From JBOFCS01 sp051646185 (lineage in GTDB: Bacteria > Actinomycetota > Actinomycetes > Mycobacteriales > Mycobacteriaceae): 28,114 bases of DNA. The translations under genes were made by a program, and so were the position numbers. Location: NCBI GenBank assembly GCA_051646185.1, contig JBOFCS010000114.1:1-28114 (forward strand), given 5' to 3'. Positions 1-5,439 of this stretch are shown piece after piece (the stretch's first letter is position 1; each line of letters begins with the position of its first letter). The notes under the pieces were generated by a model. That model was given only the letters and a program-made list of their open reading frames with translations, did not search any database and was not told the DNA's origin.

Positions 1-304
1 TTTGATCCATCTCACATAGGCCAAGTACGGTTTGAAGGCATTGCTGCACGGCATGTTCCGTGATCTTTAGCAATCCATGCATCACTGGATACTGTGATAT
101 CAGAAATTAACTTGTAGCTAGGTGGGCTTGTGTACGGTCCAGACATCCTTTGATATCTGCGGATTCTACGAGCTTGAGCAGCTTGTCTTCCACTTATCTG
201 TAAGGCGTCTGAACGCAATTCCACCCAGACGCTGACAGTGTTCGGTCGTTTGAGCAATTAGTCTTCCCAAACAGGAATCATCGTTGGAGTGCAAAGTTTT
301 TCAC
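1..304. other. Left-edge stretch without a supported gene
   Basis: No convincing gene was found here. One minus-strand frame is open for 81 codons (12-257), but its translation resembles no family I know and it has no clear ribosome binding site. Another minus frame has helical-looking, protein-like stretches (191-110, then 106 to the window edge) broken by TAA stops at 194-196 and 107-109. That pattern could be decayed coding sequence or chance. A possible ATG at 82-80 opens a frame that runs off the left edge, but nothing resembling a Shine-Dalgarno sequence precedes it. No tRNA or clear terminator was seen. Confidence 0.4.
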
Positions 305-754
305 TTAGAGTGAACCCAGAGCACTTAACTTAGGGTTATTATTATTCGACTTTTTTTGATCGACCATCGACAAGATTATGATACTCAGAAGCAATAAAAA
401 ATGCACTCCAAAAGTCATAAGTAAAGGAGAATTGAGTTTATTTTCTGCATGCTTGACCGGGATACTAGATAACCAGAACCCAATAACAGTCAGAATAAAC
501 GATAGTCCTGACATACCAATGATTATGTGCTGTTTTGCTAGTGATTGTTTGTTAGTTTTTTTGAGCAAAACTGAATTAACCACTATCCAAACGTGGAGCA
601 TGCACATAAGAAGGGTCAGCACATAAAACAGAATAGGGTTTTCCCACGAAAAACATGCACTGATCATTACAAAAATGAGGAACAAAAAAGCGAGAACGGA
701 GGTGAGCACTCGAATTTTTTTTCTTTTATCGATCACCGACAATGATAATAGCAT
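305..754 (-). CDS. Small four-helix integral membrane protein, unknown function
   Basis: This 149-residue protein is not recognised as a member of a named family. Four hydrophobic segments are visible, at about residues 14-34, 41-63, 76-96 and 109-130. They are separated by short basic or polar loops, and the C-terminal tail is polar and Asn/Lys-rich. The N-terminus (Lys/Arg at 10-15) is likely cytoplasmic by the positive-inside rule. The ATG at 754 follows an AGAGG about ten bases upstream. It starts 40 bp after the lipoprotein gene on the same strand, so it is probably the last gene of a cassette with the phospholipase A2-like protein. Its DNA is visibly more AT-rich than the dinF-rimP block, which hints at accessory origin. 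It may be an immunity-like or accessory membrane partner, but that is speculation. Confidence 0.6.
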   Translation of the reverse strand: MLLSLSVIDKRKKIRVLTSVLAFLFLIFVMISACFSWENPILFYVLTLLMCMLHVWIVVNSVLLKKTNKQSLAKQHIIIGMSGLSFILTVIGFWLSSIPVKHAENKLNSPLLMTFGVHFLLLLSIIILSMVDQKKSNNNNPKLSALGSL

Positions 755-794
755 TTCCCGACTACCTCTTTCACTACGAATTAATCGAGCTAGA

Positions 795-1337
795 CTACGA
801 GTTCAGAGTACATATCTTCCATATACCATTCTCGCGAAGAAAATTGATCCCTACTACTAAGGTGCTAGGCTGTTCGAGAGAATTTGCCACTCTCGCATAC
901 TGTATCTCTGCCTTAGCTGTAGCATTAGCATCGACAGCACGAATGGCGGATACCGATATCACCGCACCATTTCCATGCTGGTCTCTATTTAATTCTGATT
1001 CTCGTAAAAAAGTTTCTGCGTTCGTCAGCATCAGATCAGAATATAATTGACCACAAGTTCCATCTAAAGCACCTGAGTAGTCACCCGTATTATAGCTCCA
1101 TACCATTTTTTTCACTGCTTGCTCAATTTCGCTTGCTAGTTGCTCTTTACCCGTATCAGATTCGATTTGATCAGACGGAGTGCTAAGGGTCAAAGAAGCA
1201 TCCTGCAGCCGACTGGTTGTCTTGTCAGGGGAACAGCTAGTAATTAGTGGTACTAATACCACTAAAGACACTATTACTTTCCTGAGCATAGATGGTTTAG
1301 GGTTATTTAGCTTTCTACTTGAAATTAATGGTGTCAT
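795..1337 (-). CDS. Putative lipoprotein with NTF2-like C-terminal domain
   Basis: This 180-residue protein has a lipoprotein signal: basic N-terminus, hydrophobic core at about 20-32, and lipobox LITSC with the acylated Cys at residue 35. A Thr/Ser-rich tether follows, then an alpha+beta domain (about 65-180). The pattern there, with an amphipathic first helix, YNTGDYSGAL, paired Cys, and ending in GIWKICTLNS, resembles NTF2-like lipoprotein domains of Actinobacteria. The frame is open further upstream to 1367, but AGGAG at about 1348-1352 favours the ATG at 1337. It lies 39 bp downstream of the phospholipase A2-like gene on the same strand. Expected location is the outer face of the cytoplasmic membrane. 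Function is unknown; it may be a chaperone or partner of the secreted neighbour. Confidence 0.62.
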   Translation of the reverse strand: MTPLISSRKLNNPKPSMLRKVIVSLVVLVPLITSCSPDKTTSRLQDASLTLSTPSDQIESDTGKEQLASEIEQAVKKMVWSYNTGDYSGALDGTCGQLYSDLMLTNAETFLRESELNRDQHGNGAVISVSAIRAVDANATAKAEIQYARVANSLEQPSTLVVGINFLRENGIWKICTLNS

Positions 1338-1376
1338 TTTGATACGACTCCTAATCGCAAAGTGCAAATATATGAA

Positions 1377-2267
1377 TTAATTGGGGATAATTGGCGGATT
1401 GAGCAAAGTTACACCAGCGTAATATGCAGCTGCGGTTTCTGTGCATAAAGCATAGCGAGGATCAACTAAGCCGTAGGTATACTTGCAATTTTGCGTAAGG
1501 TCATCCCAAAACTGATTATTGCATGTAAAACGCTGTCCGCCTTCAGACATACACAAATCATGCACTGCGCAAGGACCACTAAAGTTGGCGTTAGCACCCA
1601 GACTTGGCATCTGGTCTGGCGAAAGAGAACAGTAATCGTGCATCATTCTGTACCCAGTAAGACAGTCAACACCTGGCGGTTTTTTGTAGCATTTTGGATC
1701 GTAGACATAGCGGTCAGGAATCGTTACTTCTTCGCCGCTGCCATTGACAGCACCATGTCCACGGCAAGAGCCATCAGGGTTTTTACCTATCAGACAGTCG
1801 GGAATCAGATCTATTTTGTCTTGCGATACTAGGAATGGGTTTGTGCCACTTGATGTCTGTGATTCACTCACCCTAGCTGGTTGTCCGGGTTGCTCTACCA
1901 CTGTCCCCGCTGGTTGTCCGGGTTGGATGGTGATGGTGAGGGTTCCGGTGTGGGGGACGTCTGCTCCGTAGCCGATTCCACCGCTGGTTTGCCCGGGTGT
2001 TGGGGTCTCAAAGGTGGTTGGTGCCAGGGTGGTGGGTGTTGTTGAGGGTGCCTCAATGCAGGGGTTAATAATCTCAGGTGGGACAGGTGACCCAGGAGGC
2101 AGGGAAGCAATCAACTGTAAGTAGATAGCGTGGTCACGGTCCCGCACCGCCTGGCAGTCCTCAGCCGGACCAGCAGAAGCAGAATTGACACTTACAAGAC
2201 CAAGTGAACCAACAAGTGTGGCAACGCTAACAGAACTAGCTATCGCTAACCTAGTAAAAAAACTCAT
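1377..2267 (-). CDS. Secreted phospholipase A2-like protein
   Basis: This 296-residue exported protein has a classical signal peptide (1-32, likely cut after Ala-Ser-Ala), a short Cys-containing N-terminal segment, and a Thr/Pro/Gly-rich low-complexity linker (about 74-140). Its Cys-rich C-terminal domain (about 150-290) carries the motif PCAVHDLC (232-239). A Cys-x-x-His-Asp-x-Cys centre is the hallmark of the phospholipase A2 active site: His236 would be the general base and Asp237 a Ca ligand. The second helix NQFWDDLTQNC (251-261) supplies the Asp and Cys expected of bacterial/fungal type PLA2s. The expected reaction is release of the sn-2 fatty acid from phospholipids outside the cell. 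The ATG at 2267 follows a GGAGG. It heads a three-gene minus-strand cassette. The linker DNA (about 1900-2110) is more GC-rich than the flanks. Activity is inferred from motifs only. Confidence 0.72.
   Translation of the reverse strand: MSFFTRLAIASSVSVATLVGSLGLVSVNSASAGPAEDCQAVRDRDHAIYLQLIASLPPGSPVPPEIINPCIEAPSTTPTTLAPTTFETPTPGQTSGGIGYGADVPHTGTLTITIQPGQPAGTVVEQPGQPARVSESQTSSGTNPFLVSQDKIDLIPDCLIGKNPDGSCRGHGAVNGSGEEVTIPDRYVYDPKCYKKPPGVDCLTGYRMMHDYCSLSPDQMPSLGANANFSGPCAVHDLCMSEGGQRFTCNNQFWDDLTQNCKYTYGLVDPRYALCTETAAAYYAGVTLLNPPIIPN
1876..1925. repeat. 17-bp direct repeat inside the phospholipase linker
   Basis: Two identical 17-base copies of GCTGGTTGTCCGGGTTG lie at 1876-1892 and 1909-1925, 33 bp apart. 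In the phospholipase frame they encode the repeated QPGQPA tract in the low-complexity linker. Such short in-frame repeats are prone to slippage and may vary in number between strains. Confidence 0.85.
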
Positions 2268-2334
2268 ACGACATACCCCTCCGCAAACATGACGAATGCC
2301 AGCTACGAACGTTAGCTAACTAAGAACAAATCTG

Positions 2335-2363
2335 AAGCTACCCCCCCGCTCGGCAACTGTCAA
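2335..2363 (-). promoter_or_regulatory. Putative sigma-70-type promoter of the phospholipase cassette
   Basis: On the minus strand a perfect -35 hexamer TTGACA (2363-2358) is followed by a 17-bp spacer containing seven consecutive G residues, then TAGCTT (2340-2335) at the -10 position, which is only a partial match. Transcription would start near 2328, giving a leader of about 60 nt before the ATG at 2267. The spacer G-run is unusual. Confidence 0.42.
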
Positions 2364-2419
2364 CAGTAAAACAACATTCTGTACGACTGTTACCAAAAAG
2401 AGACCAAACCCCATCTGCT

Positions 2420-3766
2420 CTATTGCTCAATGTCGCGGCCCGGAACCGCCCAATTCCCATACTTTGCTCGAGCGATGACTGCCACCATACGAAGCACAAT
2501 AAAAGCAGTAAGCCCCAACCAAATACCCTGTAGCCCCCAACCATAAACAAGTGAAATCCAAATAAGCGGTAAAAATCCCACTAAGGCCGACAGCAAGGTT
2601 GTTGTCCTCAAATACGCCGCATCACCGGCACCAAGTAAAACTCCATCCAGAGCAAAAACCACTCCAGCAAGAGGGATCAACAAAACAAAAAACCACCACA
2701 CCCCAGCCATCGATTCCAATACAACGCTATCGCTGGTAAACATCCTAGGAATGACCTCATGCCCTAACGCAAAAGCTAAAGAAAGAATAAGCGCAAGTAC
2801 CACAGACCATTTAGTTATCTGCCAGGCAAGTTTACCAGCAACCCGAACCTTTGACGCCCCTAAAGCCGCCCCAACAAGTGCCTGCGCGGCGATCGCTAAG
2901 GAATCAAGAACCAAGGCAACAAGATTCCATAATTGCAAGATAAGTTGATGAGCTGCAATTACAGCTACCCCGAAACGGGAAGCAACCGCAGCTGCCGACA
3001 AAAAACATAACTGAAAAGCAAAGCTCCGCAGAATAAGATCTCTTCCCAAGACAATCTGTTCACACATGATCGGAAAATTTGGCCGCCACATAGTGCTATC
3101 ACCTTCACGCCTAAGCGCAATAATGAAAAACATGGCTGAAATCGCTTGGCCAGCAATATTTGCTATCGCCGAACCAGCCAGACCAAGCCGAGGGGCTCCC
3201 CATACTCCTGGCACAAGAACAAAAGCTAAAATCCCCGAAAACACTAGGCCTAAAACAATAAACTGCAATGGACGAGCAGTATCTTGAACGCCCCTCATCC
3301 AACCATTCCCGGCCATGCACAGGAGAATCAACGGCACCCCACACACCGCAATACGAAACCAAGTTTCTGCCTGGACTGCAATATCAGGGTTACCACTCAA
3401 GAGCAATAAGACTGGATGTGCAAAAAACTGTGCAAGGATAACCAACACAATGCCAACTACCGCTGCCAGTAGCGTAGCTTGAATTCCCTCTCCAATAGCA
3501 GATTTTCGGTCTCCTGCTCCATACAAGCGGGCGGCTCGTGATGTTGTTCCGTAGGACAAAAAAGTTAGTTGAGTACTTATCTGTGCAAGAAGTAGCCCAC
3601 CAACAGCTAAACCCGCCAACGAAAGCGCTCCAAGACGCCCCACAATCGCAATATCAACAAGTACGTACAGCGGCTCTGCTGACAGCACTGCCAAAGCAGG
3701 CAACGCTAACCCAGCAATCCGAGAAAAAGTCGCAGTATCAGCACTATCACGGACTTTTTTCGGCAT
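2420..3766 (-). CDS. dinF: MATE-family efflux transporter (DinF-like)
   Basis: This 448-residue membrane protein has about twelve hydrophobic helices arranged as two similar six-helix halves, the usual size for the MATE/DinF family. N-terminal features PALAVLSAEPLYVLVDIAIVGRLG (split over 19-42) match the first helix of DinF-type multidrug and toxic compound extrusion proteins, which export substrates by Na+ or H+ antiport. A conserved helix contains the WMRGVQDT element typical of the subfamily. It starts only 5 bp after the nrnA stop, so it is almost certainly the last gene of the rbfA-nrnA-dinF transcript. The same order (dinF, DHH phosphoesterase, rbfA, infB) occurs in M. tuberculosis (Rv2836c-Rv2839c). 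The substrate is not predictable. No obvious hairpin terminator follows the stop. Confidence 0.9.
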   Translation of the reverse strand: MPKKVRDSADTATFSRIAGLALPALAVLSAEPLYVLVDIAIVGRLGALSLAGLAVGGLLLAQISTQLTFLSYGTTSRAARLYGAGDRKSAIGEGIQATLLAAVVGIVLVILAQFFAHPVLLLLSGNPDIAVQAETWFRIAVCGVPLILLCMAGNGWMRGVQDTARPLQFIVLGLVFSGILAFVLVPGVWGAPRLGLAGSAIANIAGQAISAMFFIIALRREGDSTMWRPNFPIMCEQIVLGRDLILRSFAFQLCFLSAAAVASRFGVAVIAAHQLILQLWNLVALVLDSLAIAAQALVGAALGASKVRVAGKLAWQITKWSVVLALILSLAFALGHEVIPRMFTSDSVVLESMAGVWWFFVLLIPLAGVVFALDGVLLGAGDAAYLRTTTLLSALVGFLPLIWISLVYGWGLQGIWLGLTAFIVLRMVAVIARAKYGNWAVPGRDIEQ

Positions 3767-3771
3767 ACAAT

Positions 3772-4776
3772 CTAGCCCAACGCATGTCGCAGTGCAGCAA
3801 CTACCTCGTCAGCTGTGCCTAATGCTGTGTACCCAGCCGCTAATCGATGTCCCCCACCGCCGAGTGCCAGAGCAATACGCGAAACATCTACCACTGATTT
3901 AGCTCGCATCGATACTGACCATTTCAGCGGTGCTACTTCTTTAAATACCGCAGCGACCTCCGCCTCAGAAGTAGTACGGACAATATCAACCACACTCTCA
4001 ATTTCTTCAGATCGCAAACCAGCGGAATCTTCGCTTCGCACAATGGCATACACCAATCCACGACCAGCTATCGCATCTTCAACTAAAACGGCAGAACGCA
4101 AAACCGTACCAAGCATCGACAACCATCCAAAAGGATGCGTATCCAACAATTCTCGAGTGATAGCCGTCGAATCAATCCCAGTTTCCAATAACCGATGCGC
4201 TATCTGATAGGCCTCGGAGCCTGCCCACCTAAAAGAACCTGTATCGGTAACTAATCCAGCGAAAAGACAGTGCGCAATATCCCTAGTGAACTCCACATCC
4301 CAAGAATCAAGAAGCCTGGCAATCATCACTGTCGTTGAATCTGCTTGAGAATCAACAAGATTAAAATCACCAAAGCCATCATTTGACGCATGGTGATCCA
4401 CTACCAACACATGGGTAGCACCTTGCGTTTTGGTAAGCAGAGAACCGAGTCGTCCTGAACTTGCACAATCTACCGAAACTAACACATCACACTTATCAGC
4501 AACCTCAGATGGCGCTACTAGCCATTGACTACCTGGCAGTGAAGCTAACGACTCAGGTAGCTCAGTAGGAGAAGCAAAGCTCACCTGAACCGACTTACCC
4601 TTTCCGGCAAGAGCAAGCGCAAGAGCAAACCCACTACCTATTGTGTCAGCATCCGGATTTACGTGGCACAAAACTGTCACCGTATGCGCCGAATCCAATA
4701 ATTCAACAGCACCAGCAGGCTCAATTTTTTGCCCCTGCACCATTGCTTTAGCCGGTATGGCGGAATCTGAAGTCAT
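3772..4776 (-). CDS. nrnA: DHH-family oligoribonuclease / pAp phosphatase
   Basis: This 334-residue cytoplasmic phosphoesterase has an N-terminal DHH domain with HVNPDADTIGSG (38-49) supplying His38, Asp42 and Asp44. It also has Asp103, and VVDHHASND with the DHH triad at 127-129. A C-terminal DHHA1 domain ends in GGGH (about 307-310), the substrate-binding motif. The family uses Mn2+ to degrade nanoRNAs and to remove the 3' phosphate of pAp; the M. tuberculosis homologue Rv2837c also hydrolyses cyclic dinucleotides such as c-di-AMP. All metal ligands appear intact. The ATG at 4776 lies 2 bp after the rbfA stop and dinF follows after 5 bp, indicating one operon. The N-terminus is slightly longer than typical before the first conserved strand. 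Confidence 0.92.
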   Translation of the reverse strand: MTSDSAIPAKAMVQGQKIEPAGAVELLDSAHTVTVLCHVNPDADTIGSGFALALALAGKGKSVQVSFASPTELPESLASLPGSQWLVAPSEVADKCDVLVSVDCASSGRLGSLLTKTQGATHVLVVDHHASNDGFGDFNLVDSQADSTTVMIARLLDSWDVEFTRDIAHCLFAGLVTDTGSFRWAGSEAYQIAHRLLETGIDSTAITRELLDTHPFGWLSMLGTVLRSAVLVEDAIAGRGLVYAIVRSEDSAGLRSEEIESVVDIVRTTSEAEVAAVFKEVAPLKWSVSMRAKSVVDVSRIALALGGGGHRLAAGYTALGTADEVVAALRHALG

Positions 4777-4778
4777 TA

Positions 4779-5273
4779 TCAGTCAGTCAACTCGTCGTCA
4801 ACGGTATTTTGAACCCCACCAGATTCTTCTGCTTCCGAAGGCCGTGCCAGTTTGTATGGATCAGCCTCTCCTGCCGGGGTGGCACCGGCTCGCGCCTGCG
4901 CCAGCTGACTATCAGCGGCACGCGCTCTTGCCAACAGCTCTTCCATATTTCGAGCTGCATCTGGGACCGTATCAGGACTAAAAGTCAGAGTAGGGGTAAA
5001 TCTGACACCAGTTCCCGACCCGACCTTAGTGCGCAAGACCCCTTTGGCTTTCTCCAAGGCTGCTGCCGCCCCTAAAAAATCAGGTTCAGCATCTAAGGTC
5101 TCACCCATCACCGTGTAAAAAATAGTTGCATCGTGAAGATCTGCAGTGACTTTAGCGTCGGTAACAGTCACAAAATCAAGACGTGGGTCTTTAATCTCAT
5201 GTTCGATCGCTGTCGCCACGATCGTTGTAATGCGCTTTGCGAGCTTGCGCGCCCGAGCGGGATCAGCCACCAC
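4779..5273 (-). CDS. rbfA: 30S ribosome-binding factor A
   Basis: RbfA is a single KH-type domain protein that binds the 30S subunit and helps mature the 5' end of 16S rRNA. This 164-residue copy begins MVADPARARKLAKRI, typical of actinobacterial RbfA. It keeps EIKDPRL (about 26-32) and the VTDAKVTADL strand. The KH-like core ends near residue 115, with LTFSPDTVPDAARNMEELLARA. The C-terminal 40 residues are an acidic, probably disordered tail. The GTG at 5273 is preceded by AAAGGA; the next codon is also GTG. Unlike the tight infB-rbfA arrangement in many bacteria, 166 bp and a strong terminator separate it from infB, so it probably has its own promoter between 5274 and 5397. Confidence 0.95.
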   Translation of the reverse strand: MVADPARARKLAKRITTIVATAIEHEIKDPRLDFVTVTDAKVTADLHDATIFYTVMGETLDAEPDFLGAAAALEKAKGVLRTKVGSGTGVRFTPTLTFSPDTVPDAARNMEELLARARAADSQLAQARAGATPAGEADPYKLARPSEAEESGGVQNTVDDELTD

Positions 5274-5300
5274 AACATCCTTTCACCTGAAGTACTCATT

Positions 5301-5320
5301 ATCGTCCCCTCATGGACGAT
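5301..5320. repeat. Short inverted repeat in the rbfA leader
   Basis: ATCGTCC (5301-5307) and GGACGAT (5314-5320) form a perfect 7-bp inverted repeat with a 6-base loop, 28 bp upstream of the rbfA start. It could be an operator or an mRNA hairpin in the rbfA leader; no regulator is indicated. Confidence 0.35.
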
Positions 5321-5397
5321 ATGTACACACTTAATCAATAATTTCAGCAAACTCATGTCGAAACACGCAACATCATCGGTGCACAGCACAAAATTAA

Positions 5398-5435
5398 CTG
5401 AGGGGTGTGGAAATTATGTCTTCCACACCCCTCAG
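5398..5435 (-). terminator. Rho-independent terminator after infB
   Basis: CTGAGGGGTGTGGAA (5398-5412) and its exact complement (5421-5435) form a 15-bp GC-rich stem with an 8-base loop. On the minus strand the hairpin starts 4 nt after the infB stop codon and is followed by a T-rich TTAATTTTG. It should end most rimP-nusA-ylxR-infB transcripts before rbfA. Confidence 0.85.
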
Positions 5436-5439
5436 CTAA

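Noticed and set aside
12..257. 81-codon minus-strand ORF
   Set aside because: No ribosome binding site, no family resemblance, composition unlike a folded protein; treated as non-coding.
300..314. TTCACT-TAG-AGTGAA inverted repeat at the end of the small membrane protein gene
   Set aside because: Overlaps the stop codon and lacks a T-tract on the coding strand; probably not a terminator.
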